From positions 1 to 64,000 of the forward strand of contig NZ_CALIMS010000036.1 of the NCBI RefSeq assembly GCF_938045345.1: DNA of 64,000 nucleotides, in the 5' to 3' direction. Position numbers and translations under genes: made by a program. Below are positions 1-9,399 of this stretch, in pieces (the first letter of the stretch is position 1; every line of letters begins with the position of its first letter). The notes under the pieces are model-generated. The model worked only from the letters and a program-made list of their open reading frames with translations. It was not told the origin of the DNA and did no database searches. The DNA is from an uncultured Campylobacter sp. (GTDB lineage: Bacteria; Campylobacterota; Campylobacteria; Campylobacterales; Campylobacteraceae).

Positions 1-437
1 AAAAATATTAGAAATTCTAAAATTTCGACGCAGAAATTTAAAAAATTTTATAAATTTTCATGAAATTTGCAGATCAAAATTTTAAAATTTTTATGGTACG
101 GCAAAGCGAATTCCTAAAATTTTGCTATAGCTTTTAGTGTAAAATCTTCCTAATTGAGATACAAGATAGAAATTCCAAATCAAATTTTCGCGACGTGAAG
201 CGCTTCCTTAATTATGAATTTAAAATTTTACACGCTACACAGTGCAACATATTTCTGCCGAGATAAAATTCGCAAGTAAAATTCCAACCTCGCAAACCCA
301 AAAGCATACAACAATTATTTCTTGAAATTTTAGCACCACTTGTCCGCGGACAAATATCGCGTTGCTTACGAAATTTCGGCCTCACGCCGTAAGATCATCT
401 CGCGTTCTCGCTAGAACGGCGACCCGTCCACACGCCG
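1..437. other. gene-free left edge
   Basis: No convincing coding region. The stretch is AT-rich with repeated AAATTT and AAAATTTT words, the same vocabulary seen in other gaps of this window. It lies downstream of the leftmost minus-strand gene. I see no clear terminator hairpin, tRNA or other RNA. Confidence 0.6.
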
Positions 438-1781
438 CTATAGCGTCTCGTCGCCGTCTTGGTTTTGAAGCGCGTCCGCTTCGCCCTCCGTCGCAATCGC
501 CTCGAGACTTAAAATTTCATCGACATCCTCCAGCTGCGCTACGCCGCTTCCGGCGATGCTTCTGATACTTGCGTGCATCGCGATCGCGCCGTCTCGCGCA
601 CGCGCGATCTGTTTTTCGCGCTGTTTCCAGATGCGCTCCATCGCGTTGCGTTCCTTATTTAGGCTTTCTTGCATGCCGACGAATGCCGATACGATCGTCT
701 TTATCTGGTTGGCAAACTCGGGCGAGGTCAGATAGTCGTAGAGCATCGCCGTTTTGCTATCTTGATTTTGCCCCGATCTTTTGGCAAAAGCAAGCGCCAC
801 GACATGTTCGCGCAAGACGGCGCAAAGCCCCTTAAATTCCTCAAACGAACAGATCCAGATGCTAGCATCGCTCGGCGCTTGGTGCAGCCTAGGGCTGTGA
901 GGCGGCATCTGCTCGGTTACGATAACGCCGATCTGCGCGCCCTCGCCTATCATATCGTCTTTGAGTTTGTCGATCCATTTGGGCTCGAAGCTTTTCGTGC
1001 GCTTGCTCTCGTATAAAATTTTACCGCAGCCCACAAACTCCCTCGTATGCACTATCTGCACGCAGTCTGCGCCGCGCGCGCCCTTTTTGACCTCGTCTAT
1101 CTCGTCCAAAGGAAAATTGAGCCGCAGATACTCCTGCAGCGCGAGCTCCTGCACCTCGCCCTGAAGCTGCTGCGAGCCTACTTCCGAGCGGCGCTTGAGC
1201 TCGTTTATTTGGCCGATTAGGCTTTGGATCTGCTCATCTTTTTGGCGGAATTTCAGCTCGTTTTCCTGCGAAATTTGCTTCGAAAGCCGCTCGCGCTCCT
1301 GATTCACGCGGTTGGTTAGCTCGATCTCGGATTTAGCTTTATTCTCGGCTTCAAGCTCGCTAAATTTACGCTTTTGTGCCTCCATTTCCGCCTTTATTAA
1401 ATTTAGCTCGGAAATTCTTTGCGATTTTTCTTGCAGCTCCTTTTGTAAAATTTCAAATTTCGCCGCATTTTCGCTCTCGATCTGAGATTTTGCAAGCGCT
1501 AAAATTTTCTCCCGCTCGCTGTTTAGCGCAGAATAGGTCGCCGCTTTTACGCGCTGCTCAAAGGCGTTTTCCTTCGCTTGCAGCTGCGCTAAATGCTTAG
1601 CATACTCCTCGCGCTTAGCGGCGATCTCGGCTTCAAATTTAAGCGTGGCTTCGTTTTGCTGCTGCTGCCACTTTCGCTTCTGCTGCAAAATTTCATTTTC
1701 GAATTTAGCCTTGATATCGCGTTGCAGCGCCTCGTCTATATCAATCTGCGAGCCGCAGTGCGGGCACTTTACGTTAGCCAT
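438..1781 (-). CDS. DUF2130 domain protein, coiled-coil rich
   Basis: A 447-residue soluble protein. The N-terminus has a small zinc-ribbon-like CPHCGS motif (residues 6-11), followed by a long Glu/Lys/Gln-rich coiled coil (about 20-215). The C-terminal half (about 220-400) has the pattern of the DUF2130 family, for example ADCVQIV, ILYESKRTKSFEPKWIDKLK and an ICSFEEFKGL segment, a fold thought to be related to restriction-endonuclease-like domains. No function is established. Its start overlaps the end of putP by 8 bases, so the two genes are probably co-transcribed and translationally coupled, though no functional link between them is obvious. The family assignment is by recalled motif pattern. 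Confidence 0.85.
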   Translation of the reverse strand: MANVKCPHCGSQIDIDEALQRDIKAKFENEILQQKRKWQQQQNEATLKFEAEIAAKREEYAKHLAQLQAKENAFEQRVKAATYSALNSEREKILALAKSQIESENAAKFEILQKELQEKSQRISELNLIKAEMEAQKRKFSELEAENKAKSEIELTNRVNQERERLSKQISQENELKFRQKDEQIQSLIGQINELKRRSEVGSQQLQGEVQELALQEYLRLNFPLDEIDEVKKGARGADCVQIVHTREFVGCGKILYESKRTKSFEPKWIDKLKDDMIGEGAQIGVIVTEQMPPHSPRLHQAPSDASIWICSFEEFKGLCAVLREHVVALAFAKRSGQNQDSKTAMLYDYLTSPEFANQIKTIVSAFVGMQESLNKERNAMERIWKQREKQIARARDGAIAMHASIRSIAGSGVAQLEDVDEILSLEAIATEGEADALQNQDGDETL

Positions 1782-3282
1782 CTTTACCCCTTAAACTTTG
1801 CTCCTTCATCTTTTCAAATTCCTGCGAAATTTGCGCGGCATTGGGCTCATCCGCCATCTTATCGAGCACGGAGTTGTAGCGATTTACGAGCAGTATCGCA
1901 AGCGCCGAAAAGCAAAAGCCCGGCAGCAGCTCGTAAACGATCGCCGAAAGCCCCGATAATATCCAGCAAATGACCGTGATACCGCCTACGAGCATGCCTA
2001 CTAAAGCAGAGAGCGCGCTCATCTTTTTAGAATACAGGCTGAAAAGCAGCACCGCTCCAAAGCTCGCGCCAAATCCCGCCCAAGCGTTTCCGACGACGTT
2101 TAGCACCGTATCGTTTGAGCCGAACGCCAAGATCGCGGCGACCGCGGCGATGATCACGACGGCGATACGGCTGCTTAGCGTCTGCGTGCGCTCGCTCACC
2201 TCTTTTTTATAAAACGCGAAGATAAAATCCTTCGTAACCGCGCTCGCGCTTACCAGAAGCTGGCTTGAGATAGTACTCATAATCGCCGCCAGCACCGCAG
2301 AGATTATGACGCCTAGGATGAATGGGTGAAAGAAAATTTTACCGAGCTCCAGGAAAATTTTTTCGGGATCGTCTATGCTAAGGCCCTTTTGTGAAAAATA
2401 CACAAAGCCGATCAGACCGCTAAGCATCGCGCCCGCAAGACCTAACACCATCCACGAAATTCCGATGCGGCGCGCGCTATCAAGCTCGCGCGAGCTTCTA
2501 ATCGCCATAAAGCGTACGATAATATGCGGCTGTCCGAAGTACCCGAGCCCCCAAGCAAGCAGACCCAAAACGCCTAAGAAGCTTTGATTGTAAAATAGAT
2601 CAAGGTGGCTCGCGCCGTATAGCCGCACCTGTGCCAAAAAGGAGCTGTCCGCGGGGATCTGCAGCGCGCGGTAAGAAAACAGAGGGATCAAAATAAGCAC
2701 CGCAAACATCAGTGCGCCCTGAAACGCGTCGGTGATCGCGACGGCCTTAAATCCGCCGAAAAAGGTATAAAACACGACGATTAAGATCGTAGCGACCGCG
2801 CCGTAGGTAAAATTTAGCCCGAAAAAGCTCTCAAAGGTCTTGCCGCCCGCGATTATGCCGCTGCTAACATAGAGCGTAAAAAATATGATGATCAAAAGTC
2901 CTGAGATGATGCGAAGCGTCTTGGTATGGTCTTTGAAGCGGTTTTCTAAAAAATCCGGGATCGTGACACTGTCGCTTGCTACCTCGGTGTAAATTCTAAG
3001 CCTTTTTGCAAGAAATTTATAATTGCACCACGCGCCCACGCAAAGTCCTAGGGCTATCCAGATATTGCAAATTCCCGTCGCAAACATCGCGCCGGGCACT
3101 CCCAAAAGCATCCAGCCGCTCATATCGCTAGCGCCCGCGCTAAGTGCCGTTACGAATGGACCCAGGCGGCGGTTATCGAGCAGATACTCGCTTAAGCTCG
3201 CATTCTTGTCATAATAATACCTACCTATAAAAATAAGCGCGCCGAAATATATCGCGATTGCGCAATAGGTCCAAAAGCTCAT
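1774..3282 (-). CDS. putP: sodium/proline symporter PutP
   Basis: A 502-residue inner-membrane protein of the sodium:solute symporter family, about 13 membrane segments, importing proline with sodium. The family signatures are visible: YYDKNASLSEYLLDNRRLGP near the start, ALSAGASDMSGWMLLGVPGA (about 47-66), the GGFKAVAITDAFQG segment and FGQPHIIVRFMAIRS around 250-265. Length matches PutP. The start ATG has an AAAGGAGGC ribosome binding site. No putA (proline dehydrogenase) follows; the next gene is the DUF2130 protein, overlapping by 8 bases. Assignment is firm at family level and good for proline as substrate. Confidence 0.92.
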   Translation of the reverse strand: MSFWTYCAIAIYFGALIFIGRYYYDKNASLSEYLLDNRRLGPFVTALSAGASDMSGWMLLGVPGAMFATGICNIWIALGLCVGAWCNYKFLAKRLRIYTEVASDSVTIPDFLENRFKDHTKTLRIISGLLIIIFFTLYVSSGIIAGGKTFESFFGLNFTYGAVATILIVVFYTFFGGFKAVAITDAFQGALMFAVLILIPLFSYRALQIPADSSFLAQVRLYGASHLDLFYNQSFLGVLGLLAWGLGYFGQPHIIVRFMAIRSSRELDSARRIGISWMVLGLAGAMLSGLIGFVYFSQKGLSIDDPEKIFLELGKIFFHPFILGVIISAVLAAIMSTISSQLLVSASAVTKDFIFAFYKKEVSERTQTLSSRIAVVIIAAVAAILAFGSNDTVLNVVGNAWAGFGASFGAVLLFSLYSKKMSALSALVGMLVGGITVICWILSGLSAIVYELLPGFCFSALAILLVNRYNSVLDKMADEPNAAQISQEFEKMKEQSLRGKDG

Positions 3283-3409
3283 CGTTGCCTCCTTTTAAAA
3301 AAGCTAATTTTACTCTATTTCAAATAAAATTTTACTTTCGGAATTTAGCCAGATTTTAACGAAATTTTAGTATTCTTGCCGTTTAAATTTTAAGAAAAAG
3401 GCGCCTTGG

Positions 3410-4114
3410 TTGAACGAGAAAATTTTAAAGGTCGTATTTGTTTTGACTGTAATCGCCGTGGGGCTTTATTTCACCTATCCCGAACTGAGCGAAGCGCAAA
3501 AAATTTCATACGCCAAAAGCTACGGCATTACTCTTATTTTGACCTCCGGCGGCATTGTGATCGGTATCGCATTAGGATTTATGCTGGCATTTTTAAAATT
3601 TCTAAACAATAAATTTTTAAGCTTCATTATCGACGAATACGTAGACATCATCCGCGGAACTCCGATCGTTATCCAGCTGATGGTGTTCGTGTTTATTATT
3701 TTTGCTACGTGGAGCAATAATATCGCAGCTGCGATCTTTGCGCTGGGGCTTAATAGCTCCGCCTACGTCGCGGAGATCGTGCGCGGCGGCATAAACAGCG
3801 TCGATCGCGGCCAGATGGAAGCCGCGCGTGCGATGGGTCTAGGCTACGGCACGGCAATGAAAGAGATCGTCTTTCCGCAGGCGATAAAAAACATCCTGCC
3901 TGCGCTTGCGAATGAGTTTATTAGCCTATTTAAAGAGACCTCGGTCGTGGGCCTCGTAGCAATTACTGATCTTACGTTTTTTTCAAAAAGCATGCAGGCT
4001 GCGCTTTATACCGTCCAGCCGATACTTTTTGCCGCAGTACTTTACTATGCAAGCGTGAAATTTTTTTCGTTTTTAGTAAAAATGCTAGAAAGTAGGTTAA
4101 ACCGCAATGATTGA
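3410..4114 (+). CDS. polar amino-acid ABC transporter permease
   Basis: A 234-residue inner-membrane permease of the HisM/GlnP type. The start is TTG with an AAAAAGG sequence a few bases upstream; no in-frame ATG fits. It has about five membrane helices and the EAA loop (EAARAMGLGYGTAMKEIVFPQ) that docks onto the ATPase. GTPIVIQL is the usual family motif. It overlaps the ATPase gene by 8 bases and forms a three-gene operon with it and the binding protein. Only one permease gene is present, so the membrane part would be a homodimer. The exact amino acid cannot be read from the sequence. Confidence 0.92.
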   Translation: MNEKILKVVFVLTVIAVGLYFTYPELSEAQKISYAKSYGITLILTSGGIVIGIALGFMLAFLKFLNNKFLSFIIDEYVDIIRGTPIVIQLMVFVFIIFATWSNNIAAAIFALGLNSSAYVAEIVRGGINSVDRGQMEAARAMGLGYGTAMKEIVFPQAIKNILPALANEFISLFKETSVVGLVAITDLTFFSKSMQAALYTVQPILFAAVLYYASVKFFSFLVKMLESRLNRND

Positions 4115-4835
4115 AATATCAAATTTAACCAAATCCTACGGCAATTTATCGGTGCTAAAAGGAATTTCAAAGAGCATAAATAAAGGCGATATCGTAGCAA
4201 TCATCGGTCCAAGCGGCGGTGGTAAATCGACCTTTTTGCGTTGCTTAAATCTGCTCGAAATTCCGAGCGGTGGCACTATTAAAATAGACGGCGAGGATAT
4301 TACCGATAAGCACACTGATATTAATAAAATTCGCCGCAAAGTTAGTATGGTGTTTCAGCATTTCAACCTCTTTGCAAATAAAAACGTGCTGGAAAATTTA
4401 ACTCTAGCGCCCATAAAAGCGGGCATTTATACTAAAGAGCAAGCCTACGCAAAAGCAGAGGAGCTGCTGCAAAAGGTCGGTCTTAGTGATAAGACCTATA
4501 CTTATCCGCACAAGCTTAGCGGCGGGCAAAAGCAACGCATCGCAATCGCTAGAAGTTTGGCGGTAAATCCGGACGTGATTTTATTTGACGAGCCCACTTC
4601 GGCATTAGATCCCGAGATGATCGGCGAGGTGTTAGGTATAATGAAAGAGGTCGCCAAAGAGGGCATTACGATGCTTGTGGTAACGCACGAGATGGGCTTT
4701 GCACGCAATGTCGCGAATAGGATTTTTTTTATGGAGGGCGGCAAGATCGCTGTGGACGATACGCCTAAAAATGTATTTGAAAATCCGCAAAATCCGAGAT
4801 TGAAAGAATTTTTAAATAAAATTTTAAACCACTAA
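4107..4835 (+). CDS. polar amino-acid ABC transporter ATPase
   Basis: A 242-residue cytoplasmic ATPase of the GlnQ/HisP type that powers uptake through the permease encoded just upstream. All nucleotide-binding motifs are present: Walker A GPSGGGKST (about 34-42), Q-loop VFQHFN, signature LSGGQKQR (about 136-143), Walker B VILFDEPTSALD and switch His in THEMGF. Length is typical. The ATG overlaps the permease stop region by 8 bases, and the binding-protein gene follows after 11 bases, so the three are one transcription unit. Confidence 0.95.
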   Translation: MIEISNLTKSYGNLSVLKGISKSINKGDIVAIIGPSGGGKSTFLRCLNLLEIPSGGTIKIDGEDITDKHTDINKIRRKVSMVFQHFNLFANKNVLENLTLAPIKAGIYTKEQAYAKAEELLQKVGLSDKTYTYPHKLSGGQKQRIAIARSLAVNPDVILFDEPTSALDPEMIGEVLGIMKEVAKEGITMLVVTHEMGFARNVANRIFFMEGGKIAVDDTPKNVFENPQNPRLKEFLNKILNH

Positions 4836-4846
4836 AGGAGAGGGAA

Positions 4847-5587
4847 ATGAAAAAATTTATGAGATTTCTAGTTGCGGGCGCTTTGCTTTGCGGTTCGCTA
4901 GCCGCTAAAGACTTTACCAAAGATACGCTTATCGTAGGCACGAACGCCGAGTATCCGCCGTTTGAGTTCGTGGATGAAAACTCCAAGGTTACCGGCTTTG
5001 ATATGGATCTGGTAGCCGAGCTTGCAAAGCGCACGGGCGTAAAATATGAAATTTTAAATATGAGCTTTGACGGGCTAATCCCTGCAATTAAAAGCGGCAA
5101 GATCGATATGATCGCCTCGGGCATGAGCGCGACGCCGGCTCGTAAAAAGGCTATCGATTTCACGGCTCCTTACTATAAAGTCGAGAATTTATATGTCAAG
5201 CGTAAGGACGATAGCTCGTTAAATTCTAAGGCGGATCTACAGGGTAAGCGCCTTGCCGCGCAGCTAGGCACCATTCAGGAGCTTGCGATCAGAGATATAA
5301 AAGGCGCCGAGGTTAGCGCTACGGAGAACGTTTTTGTAGCCGTTATGTCGCTGAAGAACAAAAAGATTGATGCGCTTTGCGTGGATTCATCCGTGGGCTA
5401 CGAATATCTTAAGAAAAACGACGATCTAACCGCATTTTTTAAAGAATCCGACGGCAGCGAAGGTTTTTCGATCGCATTTGATAAGGGCAAGTATCCAGAG
5501 CTACTCACTAAATTTAACGCAGCGCTTGAGGATATGAAAAAGGATGGAAGCTACGAAAAGCTTTTGGAAAAGTATAATTTAAAATAA
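4847..5587 (+). CDS. polar amino-acid ABC transporter periplasmic binding protein
   Basis: A 246-residue periplasmic solute-binding protein (SBP_bac_3 family). It has a Sec signal peptide with cleavage likely after LCGSLAA. Family motifs include LIVGTNAEYPPFEF and VTGFDMDLV near the start of the mature protein, and DMIASGMSATPARKKAIDFT in the middle. It lacks a lipobox Cys at the cleavage site, so it should be free in the periplasm. AAGGAGAGG precedes the ATG. It completes the operon with the permease and ATPase. The ligand is probably a polar or sulfur-containing amino acid but is not resolved. Confidence 0.93.
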   Translation: MKKFMRFLVAGALLCGSLAAKDFTKDTLIVGTNAEYPPFEFVDENSKVTGFDMDLVAELAKRTGVKYEILNMSFDGLIPAIKSGKIDMIASGMSATPARKKAIDFTAPYYKVENLYVKRKDDSSLNSKADLQGKRLAAQLGTIQELAIRDIKGAEVSATENVFVAVMSLKNKKIDALCVDSSVGYEYLKKNDDLTAFFKESDGSEGFSIAFDKGKYPELLTKFNAALEDMKKDGSYEKLLEKYNLK

Positions 5588-5597
5588 TCCGCAAAAT

Positions 5598-5636
5598 TTA
5601 GGCGCAAATTCCTCTCACAGAATTTGTGCCGCCTAA
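5598..5636 (+). repeat. imperfect inverted repeat after the ABC operon
   Basis: TTAGGCG-CAAATTC is followed eight bases later by GAATTTG and then GCCTAA, giving a long imperfect hairpin with a three-base bulge. It lies 11 bases after the binding-protein stop and directly before the next ribosome binding site. There is no T-run, so it may be an mRNA-stabilising or attenuating hairpin rather than a simple terminator. Confidence 0.5.
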
Positions 5637-5646
5637 GAGGAATCCT

Positions 5647-6183
5647 ATGAAAAAGATATTTTTAGCACTTGCGATTTTGCTCTGCACGCAGAGCTTTGCG
5701 GAGCAAAAAGACAGATACGGCATCGCTGCGTTTGCAGGTCTTGGCAATGACGGCAGAAGCTTCGTTTTTACCTTCAGAAAGGCTCAAAAAGATCGTTTTT
5801 TTCCCTGCGACTTAAAAAATTTAAACATAATCGCCGCGGGCGCTTCAAGGTGCATAACGGACGCCAAAGAGCTAAGGAAATTCGATAAAGAATATAAAAA
5901 AGCTCTCGAGTCCGTGATAAAACCCGGCAAGCGCTACTACGTAAATTTAATCAATCGCGGCAACGACGCCTATGTTTGCGACGCAAGCGATCCTAAAAGC
6001 AATCTGCGATTAGACCTAGTGGCAGCAGGGTTTGCCGTGCCGACAACCGACGATAGTGAACTTCTTTTAAAAGCCGCCGAGGAAGCCAAAGAGGCTAAAC
6101 GCGGAATGTATAGCGCAAAATTTTGGGATGTTACCAACTGCATCCTAAACGGCGCGCCGATGCCGAAAAAGATAGATGAGTGA
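5647..6183 (+). CDS. exported thermonuclease-like (SNase-fold) protein
   Basis: A 178-residue exported protein if started at 5647, where AAGAGGA lies 5 bases upstream; an earlier in-frame ATG at 5626 has no such site. The signal peptide runs to about SFA. The C-terminal part (LRLDLVAAGFAVP, then AAEEAKEAKRGMYS) resembles the last strand and helix of staphylococcal-nuclease domains, where the family has a conserved E-A-R-x-x-x-x-G-x-Y/W pattern. The catalytic Arg-Glu-Arg set of active SNases is not clearly present, so activity is uncertain. Its end overlaps the thiE start by 8 bases. Confidence 0.7.
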   Translation: MKKIFLALAILLCTQSFAEQKDRYGIAAFAGLGNDGRSFVFTFRKAQKDRFFPCDLKNLNIIAAGASRCITDAKELRKFDKEYKKALESVIKPGKRYYVNLINRGNDAYVCDASDPKSNLRLDLVAAGFAVPTTDDSELLLKAAEEAKEAKRGMYSAKFWDVTNCILNGAPMPKKIDE

Positions 6184-6790
6184 AATTTACGCACTTAGCG
6201 ACGATAGCTTAACGCCGCCGCAAACTATCTTTTCGCAGATAGATGAAATTTTACGCTGCGGCGTAAAGCTCGTGCAGTATCGCAGCAAGCTCGCCGCGCG
6301 GAATGAAGCTTTAATCCGCTCTCTCATCGGTCTTTGCGAGGATTACGGCGCCAAACTCATTATCAACGACGATGCAGCGCTTGCTAAAAAGCTTGGTGCG
6401 CATGGCGTGCATATCGGAAAGGACGACGGCGAGACGGCGCAGGTGCGTGAGTTTTTAGGCGCGGATAAGATCATCGGCGTTAGCTGCTATGCTGATCTTG
6501 CTCGCGCGCAAAGGGCCGAGGCGCAGGGCGCTAGCTATGTAGCCTTCGGCTCGCTAAGGCGCGGCAAGACAAAGCCTGATGCGCCGCTTTGCCCCGATGC
6601 GCTTGTGCAAGAGGCGCGAAAATCTTTAAACCTCCCAATCGCCGTAATCGGCGGCATAAGCTTAGAAAATTTAAATGAAATTTTAATTCTTAAGCCCGAT
6701 TATATCGCGATGGTAGAGGCGATCTACAGGCCCGCTTCGATCACGCAAAATTTAGCAAATTTAAAGGAAAAAATGGATGAATATATTTGA
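6176..6790 (+). CDS. thiE: thiamine-phosphate synthase
   Basis: A 204-residue TIM-barrel enzyme that joins the pyrimidine (HMP-PP) and thiazole phosphates to make thiamine phosphate. Visible motifs are VQYRSK (about 33-38), LIINDDAALAKKLGAHGVHIG (diphosphate/Mg binding) and YVAFGSLRRGKTKPDA, then AVIGGIS and the terminal YIAMVEAIYR. Length is typical of ThiE. The ATG overlaps the nuclease-like gene and its end overlaps uppP, so expression is coupled. No TPP riboswitch is visible before the operon. Confidence 0.93.
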   Translation: MSEIYALSDDSLTPPQTIFSQIDEILRCGVKLVQYRSKLAARNEALIRSLIGLCEDYGAKLIINDDAALAKKLGAHGVHIGKDDGETAQVREFLGADKIIGVSCYADLARAQRAEAQGASYVAFGSLRRGKTKPDAPLCPDALVQEARKSLNLPIAVIGGISLENLNEILILKPDYIAMVEAIYRPASITQNLANLKEKMDEYI

Positions 6791-7553
6791 CGCCGTGATT
6801 TTAGGCATCGTCGAGGGGCTGACTGAGTTTCTACCCGTAAGCTCGACCGGGCACATGATCCTAGCTGCAAAACTGATGGGCCTGCAGCAAACCGATACGC
6901 TTAAATGCTTCGAAGTCGTTATCCAGCTAGGCTCGATTTTAGCGGTCGTCGCGATGTTTTACAAGCGGCTTTTGGTTGATTTTAAGCTCTGGTGCAAGCT
7001 CGTCGTGGGTTTCATCCCCACCGCCGCGATCGGATTTTTGCTCTATAAAAGCATCAAATCGCTCTTTGCGCCCCAGACCGTCGCCTACGCGCTGATCGGC
7101 TGGGGCGTTATTTTTATCGCGGTCGAGCTCTTTCGTAAGGCGCGCCCGAGAGAAAGCGAGCTAGAGCATCTGGATCAAATTTCATACGTTCAGGCCTTCA
7201 TCATCGGGCTTTCGCAATGTTTTGCGATGGTGCCGGGCACTTCGCGCAGCGGCGCTACCATCATCGCAGGGCTTTTGTGCGGGCTAAGCAGAAACCTAGC
7301 CGCGCGCTTTAGCTTCCTACTCGCGATCCCTACGATGTTTGCGGCGACTTTTTACGACACCTATAAAAATTTAGACACCTTCGCGCAAAACTCTGACAAT
7401 ATCACGACCTTTCTCATAGGCGGCGCAGTAGCGTTCGTCGTGGCGCTTGCGGCGATCAAGCTATTTCTAAGCTTCGTTTCGAAGTTTGATTTCATCCCGT
7501 TTGGAATTTATAGAATTCTAATCGGCGTCGTATTTTTTATCTTCGTTTTTTAA
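6777..7553 (+). CDS. uppP: undecaprenyl-diphosphatase (bacitracin resistance)
   Basis: A 258-residue polytopic membrane enzyme that dephosphorylates undecaprenyl pyrophosphate so the lipid carrier can be reused for peptidoglycan and glycan assembly. The two catalytic segments are clear: EGLTEFLPVSSTGHM (residues 13-27) and PGTSRSGATI (about 157-166). Length is normal. It overlaps thiE by 14 bases and is followed after 22 bases by the phosphoethanolamine transferase gene, another envelope enzyme. Confidence 0.95.
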   Translation: MNIFDAVILGIVEGLTEFLPVSSTGHMILAAKLMGLQQTDTLKCFEVVIQLGSILAVVAMFYKRLLVDFKLWCKLVVGFIPTAAIGFLLYKSIKSLFAPQTVAYALIGWGVIFIAVELFRKARPRESELEHLDQISYVQAFIIGLSQCFAMVPGTSRSGATIIAGLLCGLSRNLAARFSFLLAIPTMFAATFYDTYKNLDTFAQNSDNITTFLIGGAVAFVVALAAIKLFLSFVSKFDFIPFGIYRILIGVVFFIFVF

Positions 7554-7575
7554 ACGCAATCATCAAAGGAATTTC

Positions 7576-9399
7576 ATGAGCCTAGCAAAAAATATCGGCG
7601 CATTTTTAAAAGACAGATTTAGCCTCCTATCGGTATTTGATGGCGCGGTACTAAACACATACGCGCTAGTTTTAGTATTAAATTTAGCGCTCGGGCTGCT
7701 TCTTATCGCGCGTGGCGGCGAGCTGTTCTCCTCTCAGGCGCTGTTTTTCGTGGCGTCTGCGATCTGCGGCGTGACGATACTTTTTTTCGCGCTTTACGTG
7801 CTCAGCTTTTACAGCGCCAGGCTATATAAAATTCTCGCCTTTGCGCTTTTGGCGCTAAACGTAGCCTTCGCGATCGCTCAGATTTTTTTGATCTTTAGCC
7901 TGGAGCTTACCTACTCGCACGGCACGCTGGACGCGCTAGTGCAAACGACGCCTAAGGAGGCCTTTGAGTTCGCGCATGCGTTTTTAAATTTCAAGCTTAT
8001 CGCGGCTTTTTTGGCGCTTTTGATCTTCGTCTTCGCCGCTCTTAGGCTTAGAGTGAGCCAGCGAGCACGGATGAAGCTATGTCGCGCGATAAAGCTAATC
8101 TTTTTGCTTAGCTTGCTCGTTTTTATCGCGCATGCGGCGTTTAAAAGCTACGTAGCCAAAAGCTCGAAAATGCGCGCCAGCATCATAATCGCACTGAATA
8201 AAATTCCGATTTATAACTTTGCTTTCGTTACGAAGGATTATTTCGGCGCCGATTTTAAAAGCGTGCGCGAGCTGCAAGCCGGATACCAAAGCATTTACGC
8301 CTCACATTCGCATAAAACCGCGCCAAACCGCATCTCAAACGTCGTTTTTATTATCGGAGAGAGCCTGCAGCGAAATTTTATGAGCCTATACGGCTACTAT
8401 CTGCCCACCACACCGAATCTGCAAGCGCTTGAGCAAAGCGGAAATCTAATCGCCTTTAGCGACGTCGTCTCGCCGGGTGCCAAGACCAACGACGTATTAA
8501 AATACGTGCTAAATTTCGGAAATTACGAGAGCGAAAAGCAGCGCCCGTGGAGCGCCAACCTCGACATCGTAAATCTCGCGCGGCTGGCAAACTACGAGAC
8601 CTTTTGGATCAGCAACCAGGAGCGCTACGGGCAGTGGGCGGTAGCAAGCGGCGCGAGCGCGAAGATGACGGATCATTCGGACTTTACGAATCAAATCCCG
8701 GTTTACAAATACGCCTACTCGCTCGACGAGGTCATGCTTCCGAGTATAAAAAATTTCAAATCCAGCGCGAAAAAATCGCCTCTTGCGCGCAAGGACGAAA
8801 GCTCCGCCGCAGAGGTAAATGGTACGCAGAAAAAGGATAAATTTTTCATCCTTCATCTGATGGGCTCGCACCCGAGCTACGAGTTTCGCTATCCGAAAAG
8901 CTTTGCTAAATTTAGCGCCGCGGATATTTCGCGAGAGCCGCTTGATGAGGGGCAGAAAAAAGAGCTCGCGCACTACCTAAACACCGTGGCTTACAACGAT
9001 TTTATCGTGAGCGAAATTTATAAAATTTTTGCGAGCGACAACACGCTGATAGTCTATTTCAGCGACCACGCTCAGAGTCTTTATCAATACCGCGGCAAGC
9101 TGATCCACGGCGGCATCAACCGCTTCACGCTCGAAATCCCGCTGATTTTCATAGCGTCTGATAAATTTAAAGAGCAAAACGCTGATCTTTGGGCGCGCAT
9201 CGCGGCAGCCAAAGACAGGCCGTTTTTAAACGACGATCTCATCCACGCGATCGCAGAAATTTTAGAGATGACCGATCTACCGGAGTACGATCCCGCTCGC
9301 TCGGTGATCAATGCTGATTTTAACGCCTCGCGCCCGCGCATTATCGAAGGGGTCGATTACGATAAGGTTTATAGGCTGCAGAAGGAATTTGGCGAGTAA
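7576..9399 (+). CDS. phosphoethanolamine transferase (EptA/EptC-like)
   Basis: A 607-residue inner-membrane enzyme with five N-terminal membrane helices (to about residue 210) and a periplasmic sulfatase-fold domain. It transfers phosphoethanolamine from phosphatidylethanolamine to envelope acceptors; the Campylobacter homologue EptC modifies lipid A, the flagellar rod and N-glycans. Metal and nucleophile motifs are GESLQRNFMSLYGY (metal Glu), PGAKTNDVL (Thr nucleophile) and YFSDHAQSLY. A Lys/Ser/Ala-rich insertion near residues 394-418 breaks the conserved domain and looks like the low-complexity inserts in other proteins of this window. RBS AAAGGAA precedes ATG. Confidence 0.88.
   Translation: MSLAKNIGAFLKDRFSLLSVFDGAVLNTYALVLVLNLALGLLLIARGGELFSSQALFFVASAICGVTILFFALYVLSFYSARLYKILAFALLALNVAFAIAQIFLIFSLELTYSHGTLDALVQTTPKEAFEFAHAFLNFKLIAAFLALLIFVFAALRLRVSQRARMKLCRAIKLIFLLSLLVFIAHAAFKSYVAKSSKMRASIIIALNKIPIYNFAFVTKDYFGADFKSVRELQAGYQSIYASHSHKTAPNRISNVVFIIGESLQRNFMSLYGYYLPTTPNLQALEQSGNLIAFSDVVSPGAKTNDVLKYVLNFGNYESEKQRPWSANLDIVNLARLANYETFWISNQERYGQWAVASGASAKMTDHSDFTNQIPVYKYAYSLDEVMLPSIKNFKSSAKKSPLARKDESSAAEVNGTQKKDKFFILHLMGSHPSYEFRYPKSFAKFSAADISREPLDEGQKKELAHYLNTVAYNDFIVSEIYKIFASDNTLIVYFSDHAQSLYQYRGKLIHGGINRFTLEIPLIFIASDKFKEQNADLWARIAAAKDRPFLNDDLIHAIAEILEMTDLPEYDPARSVINADFNASRPRIIEGVDYDKVYRLQKEFGE

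Noticed and set aside
5588..6175. TPP riboswitch ahead of thiE
   Set aside because: thiE overlaps the upstream gene and no THI-box-like CTGAGA element is visible.
8509..8973. 154-residue minus ORF inside the phosphoethanolamine transferase gene
   Set aside because: Lies wholly antisense to a conserved catalytic domain; no independent evidence.
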